In this document: in pieces, positions 48,246 through 58,817 of the stretch
Layout of the letters: each line of letters starts with the position of its first letter
Numbering within the stretch: the stretch's first letter is position 1
Origin: JALYZC01 sp963725645
GTDB taxonomy: Bacteria; Actinomycetota; Thermoleophilia; Solirubrobacterales; Solirubrobacteraceae
Length of the DNA stretch: 64,000 nucleotides
Reading direction: 5' to 3'
Assembly (NCBI GenBank): GCA_963725645.1
Contig: CAVRZD010000005.1
Span: 62,001-126,000, forward strand
Notes under the pieces: generated by a model
The model's input: the letters and a program-made list of their open reading frames with translations, nothing else
Told to the model about the DNA's origin: nothing
The model's database searches: none
Translations under genes and position numbers: made by a program

Positions 48246-49214
48246 GTGCCGGATCTGCTGTCACGCATCGGTGTCGAGCTTCCCGTCGTCCAGGCGGGAA
48301 TGGGAGGCGGTCTGGCCTCCCACGCTCTGGCCGCCGCGGTGTCGGAGGCCGGCGGGCTGGGCACGATCGGCATCGTCGGCCCGGCGCGTCTGCGCGAGGA
48401 CCTGGCGGCGGCGCGGCGCCTCACGCGCAAACCGCTCGCGATCAACCTCATCGTGCCGATTGCACGCCGCGACCACTGGAAGGTGGCGGCGGCCGCCGAC
48501 GTGATCGTCACGCACTGGTGGGCGCGCCCACGGCGGCGCACGATGAACGTGTGGATCCACACGATCGGGTCGGCCGAGGAAGCCCGGGCAGCCGTGGCCG
48601 CGGGCGCCGATGCGGTGATCGCGCAGGGGGTCGAGGCCGGCGGGCACGTGCGCGGGACCGAGCCCGCGCTGGAGTTGCTGGAACGCGTGCGCGCTGCCGT
48701 GCCAACCGACTATCCCGTGTTGCTGGCCGGCGGCGTTGCGGAGCGGGCCGATGCGCGCATCGCCCTCGACGCCGGAGCCACGGCGGCGATCGCGGGCACG
48801 CGCTTCCTCGCCAGCGAGGAGAGTCGCGCCCACGCCGAGTACAAGCGTCGACTCGTCGACGGCCGCGAGACGGTGCTGACCGAGCTGTTCGGGATGGCGT
48901 GGCCGCGCGCGCCGCACCGGGTGATGCCCAACGGAGCGACGAGGCGCTGGCTGCAGGACGATCCGCGCGGTCCAGCCGCCGTCCGCGCCGCGCACCTCCT
49001 CCTCTCCCCGGTGGCGCGATTCACCCCGATCTCCATGCAGCTCAGGCTCGCCCGGCGCGCGAGCGCGGCACCGCTCGACCTTGCACCCCCCGCGCCGACC
49101 GTCGACCTGCCCGCGGCCACGGTCGAGACCCACCCGCTCTACGCCGGCCAGACCGTGGCGCGCATCCACGACGTCCGGCCGGCGGCCGACCTCGTACGCG
49201 AACTGACGCCGTGA
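48246..49214 (+). CDS. Nitronate monooxygenase / 2-nitropropane dioxygenase family protein
   Basis: A 322-residue FMN-dependent TIM-barrel enzyme. VELPVVQAGMGGGLASHALA opens the barrel, GGLGTIGIVGPARLREDLAA, then DAVIAQGVEAGGHVRGTEPA with the conserved EAGGH and LLAGGVAERADARIALDAGA for phosphate binding. Members oxidise alkyl nitronates or reduce enoyl thioesters; the reaction is not decided by sequence. GTG 48246 follows a -10-like TAGGCT (48230-48235) by 10 bases. Confidence 0.85.
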   Translation: MPDLLSRIGVELPVVQAGMGGGLASHALAAAVSEAGGLGTIGIVGPARLREDLAAARRLTRKPLAINLIVPIARRDHWKVAAAADVIVTHWWARPRRRTMNVWIHTIGSAEEARAAVAAGADAVIAQGVEAGGHVRGTEPALELLERVRAAVPTDYPVLLAGGVAERADARIALDAGATAAIAGTRFLASEESRAHAEYKRRLVDGRETVLTELFGMAWPRAPHRVMPNGATRRWLQDDPRGPAAVRAAHLLLSPVARFTPISMQLRLARRASAAPLDLAPPAPTVDLPAATVETHPLYAGQTVARIHDVRPAADLVRELTP

Positions 49215-49232
49215 TCGGCGGGTGTCGTGCGC

Positions 49233-50138
49233 TCAGCGCAGCGCCGACGCCAACGCCTCGTCGAGCTCCGGGTGACGGAACGCGTACCCGAGCTCGACGA
49301 CGCGCCTGGGCACCGCGCGCCGGCCGGTCGTGACGATCTCGGCCATCTCCCCGTAGAGGAGCCGCAGCGCGAAGGCGGGAACGGGGGCGACCGCCGGGCG
49401 GTGCAGGGCGCGGCCGAGAGCCTTGGAGAGCTCCCGGTTGGTGACGGGCTCGGGCGCGCACGCGTTGATCGGGCCCGACCAGTCGGCCGAGTCGAGCGCC
49501 GCGACGTAGATCCCGACGAGGTCGTCGAGGTGGATCCACGGCATGTACTGGCGACCCCCGGCGACCGGGCCGCCGACTCCGGCGCGGAAGGGCGGCAGCA
49601 TCTTGGCCAGCGCGCCACCGGCGCGATCGAGCACGACGCCGGTGCGCACGCGCACCACGCGCATCCCGAGCTCCTCCGCGGCGGTGGCCTCACGCTCCCA
49701 GGCCTGCACCACCTCGGCGAGGAAGTCGGTCCCCGGTGCGGCGCCCTCGTCCACGCGCTCATCGCCGCCCGGGGGGTAGTAGTCCATGCCCGACGCCGAC
49801 ACGAGCACCGCCGGGCGCGGGTCGCTCTCGCGCAGGCTGGCGACGAGGTTCCGCGTCCCCGCCTCACGGCTCGAGCGGATGCGTTCCTTCGCGGCCGCGG
49901 TCCAGCGCTGGGCGACGTTCTCGCCGGCGAGGTGCACGACGCCGTCGCGACCCGCGAGCGCGCCGAGCGGGGCGGAGCCCTCGCCGGCGTCCCAGGCCAC
50001 GCTCGTCACGTCGCCCAGCGCGGCGCGCGCGCGGTCGGGGTCGCGGGACAGCACGGTGACCTCGTCCCCGCGCTCGAGCAGCCGGCCGACGAGGCGCGAG
50101 CCGATCAACCCCGTGGCGCCCGTGACGGTGACCTTCAT
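49233..50138 (-). CDS. TIGR01777-type NAD-dependent epimerase (SDR family)
   Basis: A 301-residue extended-SDR protein: MKVTVTGATGLIGSRLVGRL (nucleotide fold), GVVHLAGENVAQRWTAAAKE, VLVSASGMDYYPPGGD, then GGRQYMPWIHLDDLVGIYVA and NACAPEPVTNRELSKALGRA with a C-terminal DUF1731-like part. This is the YfcH/TIGR01777 pattern; substrate unknown. The start is divergent from an SMR transporter gene, with an operator-like inverted repeat between them. Confidence 0.88.
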   Translation of the reverse strand: MKVTVTGATGLIGSRLVGRLLERGDEVTVLSRDPDRARAALGDVTSVAWDAGEGSAPLGALAGRDGVVHLAGENVAQRWTAAAKERIRSSREAGTRNLVASLRESDPRPAVLVSASGMDYYPPGGDERVDEGAAPGTDFLAEVVQAWEREATAAEELGMRVVRVRTGVVLDRAGGALAKMLPPFRAGVGGPVAGGRQYMPWIHLDDLVGIYVAALDSADWSGPINACAPEPVTNRELSKALGRALHRPAVAPVPAFALRLLYGEMAEIVTTGRRAVPRRVVELGYAFRHPELDEALASALR

Positions 50139-50176
50139 GCTGCGACTCTACGCGCCCGGCCGCGATCCGAAACTTT

Positions 50177-50190
50177 ACCGTCCAGACGGT
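50177..50190. promoter_or_regulatory. Inverted repeat upstream of the SMR gene, probable TetR operator
   Basis: Perfect ACCGTC / GACGGT around a CA centre, 11 bases before the SMR start (50202) and 38 bases upstream of the divergent epimerase start. ACCGTC-type palindromes are typical of TetR operators; the TetR gene is the second gene of the SMR operon. Confidence 0.6.
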
Positions 50191-50201
50191 GTAGTCGATA
50201 C

Positions 50202-50528
50202 GTGCCCTCCGGAGTCCTGCTCGGCCTCGCGATCCTCTCCGAGGTCGTCGCCACCGTGTTCCTGCGGTTCACCGACGGCTTCACCAAGCTCGCGCCCTCG
50301 ATCGTCGTGGTGGCGGGCTACGCGCTGTCCTTCTGGCTGCTCGCGCTGATCCTCAGGGATCTCGACATCGGCTTCGTGTACGCCGTGTGGTCGGGCGCCG
50401 GCACCGCGCTGATCGCCGCCGTCGGCATCTTCGCGTTCGGTGAGAGCGCGACCGCGCTGAAGATCGCCTCGATCGCGGTGATCATCCTCGGCGTGATCGG
50501 GCTCAACCTCGGCGGTGCGTCCTCGTGA
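50202..50528 (+). CDS. SMR-family multidrug efflux protein
   Basis: A 108-residue, four-helix small multidrug resistance protein: LAILSEVVATVFLRFTDGFT contains the essential membrane glutamate (SEVVAT), then PSIVVVAGYALSFWLLALIL, DIGFVYAVWSGAGTALIAAV and IGVIGLNLGG-type ending. It would function as a dimer exporting cationic drugs using protons. GTG 50202 is the only reasonable start. Its stop overlaps the start of a TetR regulator (GTGA). Confidence 0.9.
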   Translation: MPSGVLLGLAILSEVVATVFLRFTDGFTKLAPSIVVVAGYALSFWLLALILRDLDIGFVYAVWSGAGTALIAAVGIFAFGESATALKIASIAVIILGVIGLNLGGASS

Positions 50529-51084
50529 TCCCGCCGACGCCCCGCGGGACGACCGGTGCCACACGCGACCGGCTGCTCGCCGCCGCCGCGGCCGTGGTGC
50601 GCCGGGACGGCGCACGGGCGCTGACGCTCGACGCCGTCGCCGCCGAGGCCGGTGTCAGCAAGGGCGGGCTGCTGTACCACTTCCCGCACAAGCGCGACCT
50701 GGTGCGCGGCCTCGTGGCCGACTGGATGGAGCAGTTCGAGGTCGAGATCGAGGAGGCCGCCGCCGAGGAGAAGGGCGTCGGCGGCTGGACGCGCTCGTTC
50801 CTGCGCGGGTCCGACATGACGCGCATGGCGCCGGCCGAGCGCGACGTCGAGTTCTCGCTGCTCTCGGTGGCGGTGGACCGCCCCGAGGAGCTGGAGTTCG
50901 TGCGCGACCGCTATGCGGCGTGGCAGGCCCGGATGGAGGACGACGGGATCGACCCGGTCGACGCCACGCTCGTCCGCCTCGCCGCGGACGGCCTCTGGTT
51001 CGCCGACCTGCTCGGCCTCGCACCGCCCACGGGCAAGCAGCGCGCCCAGCTGCTCGAGCGGCTCGAAGCCCTCGCCTCCGATGC

Positions 51085-51088
<4 letters not shown>
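50525..51088 (+). CDS. TetR-family transcriptional regulator
   Basis: A 187-residue regulator with the N-terminal TetR helix-turn-helix: ATRDRLLAAAAAVVRRDGAR, LTLDAVAAEAGVSKGGLLYH, FPHKRDLVRGLV, followed by an all-helical ligand domain. Coupled to the SMR gene by GTGA, so it most likely represses the pair through the inverted repeat at 50177-50190. Convergent with the malic enzyme gene, ending 4 bases into it. Confidence 0.9.
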
Positions 51089-52557
<1,469 letters not shown>

Positions 52558-52611
52558 GGGCGACCGTCGGTGGGGTGGGTAGCGAGAGGGCTTGCGCGGA
52601 CGCAGGAAGAA

Positions 52612-52626
52612 CGCGCTGCAAGCGCG
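52612..52626. repeat. Short inverted repeat between malic enzyme and polA
   Basis: CGCGCT and AGCGCG around GCA, in the 123-base gap between the divergent malic enzyme and polA starts. Too short to call more than a possible regulatory site. Confidence 0.3.
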
Positions 52627-52668
52627 ACGGATATTAGACCCTGGCCGCAGCCGCGTCGGCGGCGCGCC

Positions 52669-52674
52669 TAGAGT
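52669..52674 (+). promoter_or_regulatory. Candidate -10 box for leaderless polA
   Basis: TAGAGT ends six bases before the polA GTG (52681), the distance expected between a -10 hexamer and the transcription start. No ribosome site precedes the GTG, which fits a leaderless mRNA. Confidence 0.45.
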
Positions 52675-52680
52675 AGACGC

Positions 52681-55269
52681 GTGGCCTCCGACAACGGCAA
52701 CGAGCTCTTCCTGATCGACGGTAACTCGCTGGTCTACCGCGCTTTTTTCGCGCTGCCCGAGTCGATCGCCACCTCGACGGGCCAGCCGACCAACGCGATC
52801 TTCGGCTTCGCGTCGATGCTGGTGAAGATCCTCACCGACTACGGCCCCAAGGCCACGCTGGTGGTATGGGACGCAGGGTCGTCGGGCCGCAAGGAGGTCT
52901 ACGCCGACTACAAGGCGCAGCGGACCTCGCGCCCCGACCTGCTCAAGGAGCAATGGCCGCACTTCGAGCCGCTGGTGGACGCGTTCGGCTACCGCAACGT
53001 CGCGGTCGAGGGCTACGAGGCCGACGACGTGATCGCGACGCTGAGCGAGCGGGCGAAGCGGGAGGGCATCCCGGTGATGGTCGTCACCGGCGACCGCGAC
53101 GCCTACCAGCTGGTGGACGACGGCGTGCGGATCATGACGACGTCGCGCGGCATCACCGACACGCGCGTGTACGACCGCGAGGGCGTGGTCGACCGCTACG
53201 GCATCCCGCCCGAGCTGATCCCCGACTTCATCGGGCTCAAGGGCGACACGTCGGACAACATCCCCGGCGTGCCGGGCATCGGCGACAAGACCGCGGCCCA
53301 GCTGCTGCAGGAGTTCGGGTCCCTGGAGGAGGTCCTCGCCCATGTGGAGGACATCAGCGGCGCCAAGCGCAAGCAGAACTTGACCGAGCACGCCGAGGAC
53401 GCGCGGGTCTCAAAGCAGCTCGCCACCGCCCAGCGCGACCTCGCGGTGAACGTCGACGTCGCCGCCGAGGCCTCGCGCGAGCCCGACCGCTCGCGCCTGC
53501 GCGAGGTGTTCCGCCAGTTCGAGTTGCGTGATCCGCTGCGCCGATTGGAGGAGGCCCTCGGCTCGGCCGAGGAGGCCGCGCCGGCCGAGCAGCCCGCCGG
53601 GGACGGCGCGCTCACCGCGACGCTGCGCGAGGGCGTGCCGGCGGACATCTCGCGCCTGCGCGGCAAGGAGCTGGTGCTGGCCGTTCGCGCGCCCGACGTG
53701 CCGGAGGGCGCGCTGTTCGCCGAGGGCACGCCGTGGCGCTTCGCCGCGCGCGCCGGTGGCGCGAACGTGCTGGTCGGCGACAGCGACGGGCCCGAGGCGG
53801 TGGTCGCGGCGGCCGGCGATCGCCCCGTGGTGGTGCACGACGCCAAGGCGCTGGGCACCGTGCCCGACAACCTCGCGCACGACACGATGATCGCCGCCTA
53901 CCTGCTCGACCCGGCGGCCCGCGCCTACCCGCTCGACGAGCTCGCCGCCGACCGCGGGTTCGGGGCCGAGGTGGACGACCCCACCGCGCGCGAGGTACTC
54001 CTGACGGCGGCGCTCGCGGCCTGGCAGCGCAAGCAGCTGCGCGAGCGCGGCCACGAGTCGCTGCTGAACGACATCGAGCTGCCCCTCGTACGGGTGCTGC
54101 GCGAGATGGAGCTGGCCGGGTGCCGGCTCGACACCGAGCGCCTGGCCACGATCTCGACACGCGTGAAGGCGGACGCCGCGACGCTCGAGCGCGAGATCTT
54201 CGAGCTGGCCGGTGAGGAGTTCACGATCGGCTCGCCGCAGCAGCTGTCGGAGATCCTGTTCGGCAAGCTCGGCCTGTCGCGCAAGCGCCGTGGCAAGACG
54301 GGCTTCTCGACCGACGCGCGCGTCCTGCAGGCGATCCGCGACGAGCACGAGATCATCCCCAAGATCGAGCGCTGGCGGGAGCTGACCAAGCTCGCCCAGA
54401 CCTACCTCGACGCCCTGCCGGCGCTGATCGGCGAGGACGGGCGGGTGCACACCACGTTCCACCAGGCGGCGACCGCGACCGGGCGGCTGTCCTCGACCGA
54501 TCCCAACCTCCAGAACATCCCCGTGCGCACCGAGCTGGGACAGGAGATCCGGGCATGCTTCATCGCCGAGGAGGGCAACGTGCTCCTGTCCGCCGACTAT
54601 TCCCAGGTCGAGCTGCGGATCCTCGCCCAGGTCGCCGAGGAGCCGGTCCTGAAGGAGATCTTCCGGCGCGGGGAGGACGTGCACACCGCCACGTCGATGG
54701 CCGTGTTCGGCGTGACCGCGGACGAGATCGATCCGGCGATGCGCTCGAAGTCCAAGATGATCAACTACGGGATCGTCTACGGCCTCTCGGCATACGGCAT
54801 GGCCGACCGCCTCCAGATCCCCAAGGAGGAGGCGCAGGAGTTCATCGACACCTACCTCGCGCGCTTTCCGCAGGTCAAGGCGTTCATGGAGCGGACGATC
54901 GAGCAGGCCACGGAGGACGGCTACGTGACCACGCTGTTCGGCCGCCGCCGCCGCGTGCCCGAGCTGCGCGCGCGCCGCTGGGAGACGCGGAGCCTCGGCG
55001 AGCGCCTGGCCGTCAACACCGTGATCCAGGGGACCGCGGCCGACATCATCAAGGTCGCGATGGTGCGCTGCCGCAACGCCCTGGCCGCGGCGGGGCTACG
55101 GACGCGGCTGATCCTGCAGATCCACGACGAGCTGCTGTTCGAGGGGCCGGCCGACGAGGCCGAGCGCGCGCGCGAGCTGGTGTGCGCGGAGATGAGCGCG
55201 GCGTGGGAGCTCGACCCGCCGCTGGTGGTCGACGCCGGCGTCGGGCTGAACTGGATGGAGGCCAAGTAG
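52681..55269 (+). CDS. polA: DNA polymerase I
   Basis: PolA fills gaps and removes RNA primers. The 862-residue protein has a 5'-3' exonuclease domain over residues 1-290 (FLIDGNSLVYRAFFALPES, GDTSDNIPGVPGIGDKTA), a central 3'-5' exonuclease-like domain in which the metal-binding Asp/Glu motifs are not visible, and the polymerase palm: DPNLQNIPVRTE, VLLSADYSQVELRILAQV (motif A), RSKSKMINYGIVYGLSAYG (motif B) and ILQIHDELLFEGP (motif C). Lack of proofreading residues is common in actinobacterial PolA. The DMT transporter gene follows after 2 bases. Confidence 0.96.
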   Translation: MASDNGNELFLIDGNSLVYRAFFALPESIATSTGQPTNAIFGFASMLVKILTDYGPKATLVVWDAGSSGRKEVYADYKAQRTSRPDLLKEQWPHFEPLVDAFGYRNVAVEGYEADDVIATLSERAKREGIPVMVVTGDRDAYQLVDDGVRIMTTSRGITDTRVYDREGVVDRYGIPPELIPDFIGLKGDTSDNIPGVPGIGDKTAAQLLQEFGSLEEVLAHVEDISGAKRKQNLTEHAEDARVSKQLATAQRDLAVNVDVAAEASREPDRSRLREVFRQFELRDPLRRLEEALGSAEEAAPAEQPAGDGALTATLREGVPADISRLRGKELVLAVRAPDVPEGALFAEGTPWRFAARAGGANVLVGDSDGPEAVVAAAGDRPVVVHDAKALGTVPDNLAHDTMIAAYLLDPAARAYPLDELAADRGFGAEVDDPTAREVLLTAALAAWQRKQLRERGHESLLNDIELPLVRVLREMELAGCRLDTERLATISTRVKADAATLEREIFELAGEEFTIGSPQQLSEILFGKLGLSRKRRGKTGFSTDARVLQAIRDEHEIIPKIERWRELTKLAQTYLDALPALIGEDGRVHTTFHQAATATGRLSSTDPNLQNIPVRTELGQEIRACFIAEEGNVLLSADYSQVELRILAQVAEEPVLKEIFRRGEDVHTATSMAVFGVTADEIDPAMRSKSKMINYGIVYGLSAYGMADRLQIPKEEAQEFIDTYLARFPQVKAFMERTIEQATEDGYVTTLFGRRRRVPELRARRWETRSLGERLAVNTVIQGTAADIIKVAMVRCRNALAAAGLRTRLILQIHDELLFEGPADEAERARELVCAEMSAAWELDPPLVVDAGVGLNWMEAK

Positions 55270-55271
55270 GC

Positions 55272-55715
55272 GTGGACCGCGGGCTGGCCGTGCTGTTGAC
55301 CGCGGCCACGGGCGGCCTGATCGCGCTCCAGGCACCGATCAACTCCGTGCTGGGCAAGGCGGTCGGGACCTGGCAGGCCGCGCTCGTCTCCTTCGCGATC
55401 GGCACCGTCCTGCTGGCCGGGATCGTCGGCGTCGCGGCCGGCGGCTTCGGCTCGATCGGGGACGCGCGCCACGTCAGCTGGTACTACCTGACCGGCGGTC
55501 TCCTGGGCGCGGCGTACGTCACGACCGTGCTCGTCACCGTGCGCTCGCTCGGCGCGGGCGGCGTCACCGCCGCCACGATCGCCGGCCAGCTGACGATGGC
55601 GGTGGTGGTCGACCAGCTCGGCATCCTCGGGGTGGCCAGGCACCCGGTCACCGCGCTGCGCGTGCTCGGGGTCGCGCTGCTGGCCGCGGGGACGTTCCTG
55701 ATCGTGCGGGAGTGA
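55272..55715 (+). CDS. DMT-superfamily (DUF606/YdcZ-like) membrane protein
   Basis: A 147-residue protein with five hydrophobic helices: LLTAATGGLIALQAPINSVL, GTWQAALVSFAIGTVLLAG, then WYYLTGGLLGAAYVTTVLVT and TIAGQLTMAVVVDQLGILGV, matching the DUF606 half-size drug/metabolite transporter family. Function unknown. GTG 55272 begins 2 bases after the polA stop, so it is probably co-transcribed with polA. Confidence 0.85.
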   Translation: MDRGLAVLLTAATGGLIALQAPINSVLGKAVGTWQAALVSFAIGTVLLAGIVGVAAGGFGSIGDARHVSWYYLTGGLLGAAYVTTVLVTVRSLGAGGVTAATIAGQLTMAVVVDQLGILGVARHPVTALRVLGVALLAAGTFLIVRE

Positions 55716-55792
55716 ACGGGCGGCTTCGCCGACCGTTCTCGACGAATATCCAATTTCCGGACCGCCGCGGTCGGCGCTACGATCGCGGGCAC

Positions 55793-56125
55793 ATGGACGA
55801 GGTGCAACTGCCCGAAGGGCAGGAGACGGAGGAGCGACGGCGCGCCGAGCGCCGGCAGGCGGACCGCCGCGCGGGCGGCCGCCGCGCCGAGGATCGCGCG
55901 CGCGCCCGCTCGTACCAGTTCTGGGCGGCGGGCTGGGCGATCGTCGGCTCGATCGTCGTGCTGTACCTGTTCCTGCTCGGGCTGAACGCGTTCTCGCCCG
56001 GCGAGGCGCCGGTGACGACCGCGATCATCCTCGTGCTCGCGGTCGCGTGGCTGGCGCACGCATGGCGCCGCATCGTCGCGGGCGGGTTCGTCGACCGGCC
56101 GGACCGGGAGCGTCGCGGCTTCTAG
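55793..56125 (+). CDS. Hypothetical membrane protein with arginine-rich N-terminus
   Basis: A 110-residue protein: an N-terminal cytoplasmic stretch of repeated arginine-rich helix (EERRRAERRQADRRAGGRR) followed by two hydrophobic helices (AAGWAIVGSIVVLYLFLL and TTAIILVLAVAWLAHAW). No family recognised. ATG 55793 is chosen over the upstream GTG because a -10-like TACGAT (55778-55783) ends nine bases before it. Confidence 0.6.
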   Translation: MDEVQLPEGQETEERRRAERRQADRRAGGRRAEDRARARSYQFWAAGWAIVGSIVVLYLFLLGLNAFSPGEAPVTTAIILVLAVAWLAHAWRRIVAGGFVDRPDRERRGF

Positions 56126-56129
56126 CGCG

Positions 56130-56861
56130 GTGCCCGAATCGGTCTCCGTCGCTCCGCGCTTCAACGGGCCGCCGGACTCGGCGCAGGGCGGCTACGCCTG
56201 CGGCCTGGTCGCCGAACGGATCGACTCCGCGTGCGCCGCGGTGTCGCTGCGCGCCCCGCCGCCGCTGGACCGGCCGCTGGAGGTTCGGCGCGACGCCGAC
56301 GGGGGTGTCGCGCTGTACGACGGCGAGGTCCGGATCGCGGACGGCACGCCGGCCGAGCTCGATCTCGACGTCCCCGAGCCCGTGTCGCTGGATGCCGCCG
56401 AACGCGCGACCGTGGATTTCCCCTGGCGCGACCGCCACCCGTTTCCGACCTGCTTCGGCTGCGGTCCGGAGCGCACGCAGGAGGAGGCGATCGCGGTGCT
56501 GCCCGGCCCGGTCGCCGGACGCGACGTGGTGGCGGCGCCTTGGACGCCGCTGGCCGAGTTCGCCGACGGGGACGGCGCCGTCACGCCGCTGTTCACGTGG
56601 GCTGCGCTCGATTGCCCGACCTCGTTCGGAGCCCTGCCCCCGGACGCGCCTACGCACGTGCTCGCGCGCCTGACCGGACGGCTCATCGCCCCCGTGCGCG
56701 CGCGGGAGCCCCACACGGTGATGGCCTGGCACGTGGCGCGGGACGGCCGCAAGGCGTTCGGTGCCGCGGCGATCCACGCCCCCGATGGCACCCTGTGCGC
56801 GGTCAGCGAGGGGCTGTGGATCCAGGTCCGCGACCCCGCGCAGGTCGGCGCTCGGGTCTAG
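56130..56861 (+). CDS. Thioesterase-like (hotdog-fold) protein
   Basis: A 243-residue protein that looks like a double hotdog fold: FNGPPDSAQGGYACGLVAER near the N-terminus and FPTCFGCGPERTQEEAIAVL in the middle, the latter a recurrent motif in actinobacterial thioesterase-superfamily proteins. The final DGTLCAVSEGLWIQV is also hotdog-like. No active-site assignment is possible; described by fold only. Follows the membrane protein gene by 4 bases. Confidence 0.65.
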   Translation: MPESVSVAPRFNGPPDSAQGGYACGLVAERIDSACAAVSLRAPPPLDRPLEVRRDADGGVALYDGEVRIADGTPAELDLDVPEPVSLDAAERATVDFPWRDRHPFPTCFGCGPERTQEEAIAVLPGPVAGRDVVAAPWTPLAEFADGDGAVTPLFTWAALDCPTSFGALPPDAPTHVLARLTGRLIAPVRAREPHTVMAWHVARDGRKAFGAAAIHAPDGTLCAVSEGLWIQVRDPAQVGARV

Positions 56862-56874
56862 ACGCGCCCGTCGC

Positions 56875-57609
56875 TCACGGCCGCGCGACGAAGTTCACGC
56901 GCTCGGCGTGGGCGAACTCGTCCTCGAACTCCGCGCGCGAGAACGGGCCCGCGCCGTCGAGGCCGTGCACCCGCAGCCCGGCGCCGTCGAGCACGTCCCA
57001 GACCGCTGCCGGCGTCGTGCCGTAGTGGTCGGCCGAGCCGCGGCCGTGCTCGAAGACCACGACCGGGCGGTGGCGCGCGATCGTCTCGATGCCGCCGCGC
57101 AGGACCTCGAGCTCCGCGCCCTCGACGTCGATCTTCACGAGCGCCGGGACGAAGCCCTCCGGCAGCGCGTCGTCGAGGCGCTCGGTGCGGACGCGGATCG
57201 TCTCGGTGCGCTGCTCGCCCGGGTACGGCCGCGCGCGGAAGCCGCTCCAGCCCGGCAGGGACGTGACGTGCACGAAGTCTCTTTCCCCCGCGCGGTCCGA
57301 GAGCGCGACGCAGCGCACGTCGACCGATGGGAACCGCTCCGCCGTCCGGGCGCACAGCTCCGGTAGCGGCTCCCAGGCGATGTGCCGGCCGGCCGGCGCG
57401 AGCCGCACGATCTCGGCGAGCACCGCGCCCTCGTGGCAGCCGACGTCGAGCGCGCTGGAGTTCGGGCGCAGGGTCTCCGCGAGCAGGTGCTCCAGACGCG
57501 CGTGGTCAGCGCGGTCCCGCCGGACGTGCGCGGGCTCGAACCGGCGCTTCACCGCGCGCAGCGGCACGCCGACGCCGGTGCGCAGCGTGGCGCGCTTGAG
57601 CCTGCTCAT
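56875..57609 (-). CDS. FkbM-family methyltransferase
   Basis: A 244-residue SAM methyltransferase of the FkbM type, which usually O-methylates sugars or polyketides. SSALDVGCHEGAVLAEIVRL is motif I, WEPLPELCARTAERFPSVDV the ribose-binding region, and LVKIDVEGAELEVLRGGIE the family-specific motif. It starts one base after the stop of a geranylgeranyl-reductase-like gene, suggesting that it modifies the same lipid or glycolipid (inference). Confidence 0.85.
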   Translation of the reverse strand: MSRLKRATLRTGVGVPLRAVKRRFEPAHVRRDRADHARLEHLLAETLRPNSSALDVGCHEGAVLAEIVRLAPAGRHIAWEPLPELCARTAERFPSVDVRCVALSDRAGERDFVHVTSLPGWSGFRARPYPGEQRTETIRVRTERLDDALPEGFVPALVKIDVEGAELEVLRGGIETIARHRPVVVFEHGRGSADHYGTTPAAVWDVLDGAGLRVHGLDGAGPFSRAEFEDEFAHAERVNFVARP

Positions 57610-57610
57610 C

Positions 57611-58750
57611 TCAGGCGGCGAGCGCCGGCGCGGGCTCGGCCGCCGCGGCGGCCGGCGCGGGCTCGACGAACTCCGGCGGCGCGATCCCGAGGTAGTGCTC
57701 GAACGCCCAGTGGCACAGCCGTCGCCGCGCCAGCACGCGCAGCCCGAGGTGGAGCAGCCGCGGCGGCACGCGCGGGACCAGCCACTGGACGCGCAGGAGC
57801 CAGTCGAATTTCCACGCGTGCGCGCGGCTGAACGCGTGGTAGCGCCGTAGCGCCTCGGCCTTCGTGCGCCGGCCCTCGACCACGGCTCGCAGCTCGCGCC
57901 CGCAGGCGACGCCGAAGTACAGCGCGGTGCGGATGCCCTCGGCGGTCGTGGGGACGCAGTGGCCGGCCGAGTCGCCGACGAAGAAGATGCCGTCGCCCGT
58001 TGCCGGGCGGATCTGGTGCGGGATCCAGTTCCCCTGGAAGCGGACCGCGTCGCGCTCCTCGTCCTCGGCCAGCCGCACGGTCGGCTCCTTGACGTGGAAG
58101 CGCGGGTCGAACGAGCCCACGCCGACGCGCACCTCCTCGTCGGCGGGGAAGCTCCAGCCATAGCCCGCCGGCACGTAGGAGCGGTCGATCCAGAGCTCCA
58201 TCTCCGGGCCGCCGCCGAACGGGTGGACCTCCAGCCCGCGCGACAGGCGCGCCTCGGGTGGCTGGACGCTGTCGCCGTCGCCGAGCATCCGCCGCCACCC
58301 GAGCCCGTCGACGATCAGCTCCGCGCGCAGGTCGCCGCGGTCGGTGTGGACGACATCGCCGGTGCGCCCGTCCACCTTGGCCGTCTCGAATGGCACGTCC
58401 GGCGACTGCTCGCGCAGCAGCTCGCACATCGTGCGGTAGTCGAAGGTCGAGAACGACCAGGGCAGCGCCCAGCGGACCGTGCCGTGCGGCGTGTGCACGA
58501 GCAGTGAGGCGAAGGTCTGCTGGATGGCGTCCTCCACGCCCATGGCGTGCATCCACACGGTCGGGATCCCGCACGCCGACGTCTGGCGCTCGCCGATCTC
58601 GTAGCGGTCGATCATCAGCACGCGGGCGTCCGAGCCGGTCAGCTCGCGCGCGACGGCGAGCCCCGCGAACGACGCGCCGCAGATCAGGACGTCGTAGTCA
58701 CCGGACAGGGGCGTGCGCTCCGCGCCGCGCTTGGTGGCTCGCTTCGGCAT
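57611..58750 (-). CDS. Geranylgeranyl-reductase-family FAD oxidoreductase (second copy)
   Basis: A 379-residue flavoprotein paralogous to the one at 29594-30707. It shares the N-terminal RATKRGAERT, the FAD fold YDVLICGASFAGLAVARELT, then VLMIDRYEIGERQTSACG and the second FAD motif GIFFVGDSAGHCVPTTAEGI. The alanine-proline-rich tail (APAAAAAEPAPALAA) is absent from the paralogue. The reading frame is intact here. ATG 58750 is preferred; the ORF extends to 58777. Its partner gene is an FkbM methyltransferase. Confidence 0.82.
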   Translation of the reverse strand: MPKRATKRGAERTPLSGDYDVLICGASFAGLAVARELTGSDARVLMIDRYEIGERQTSACGIPTVWMHAMGVEDAIQQTFASLLVHTPHGTVRWALPWSFSTFDYRTMCELLREQSPDVPFETAKVDGRTGDVVHTDRGDLRAELIVDGLGWRRMLGDGDSVQPPEARLSRGLEVHPFGGGPEMELWIDRSYVPAGYGWSFPADEEVRVGVGSFDPRFHVKEPTVRLAEDEERDAVRFQGNWIPHQIRPATGDGIFFVGDSAGHCVPTTAEGIRTALYFGVACGRELRAVVEGRRTKAEALRRYHAFSRAHAWKFDWLLRVQWLVPRVPPRLLHLGLRVLARRRLCHWAFEHYLGIAPPEFVEPAPAAAAAEPAPALAA

Positions 58751-58817
58751 CGTGGCCGGATGATACGGAGACGGCAATCGATGCCGCTCGACTGAAGCTC
58801 GCTAACCTTCGGCGTTC

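Noticed and set aside
52681..55269. Loss of the 3'-5' exonuclease motifs in polA as a novelty
   Set aside because: Absence of proofreading residues is already common in actinobacterial and Taq-type PolA.
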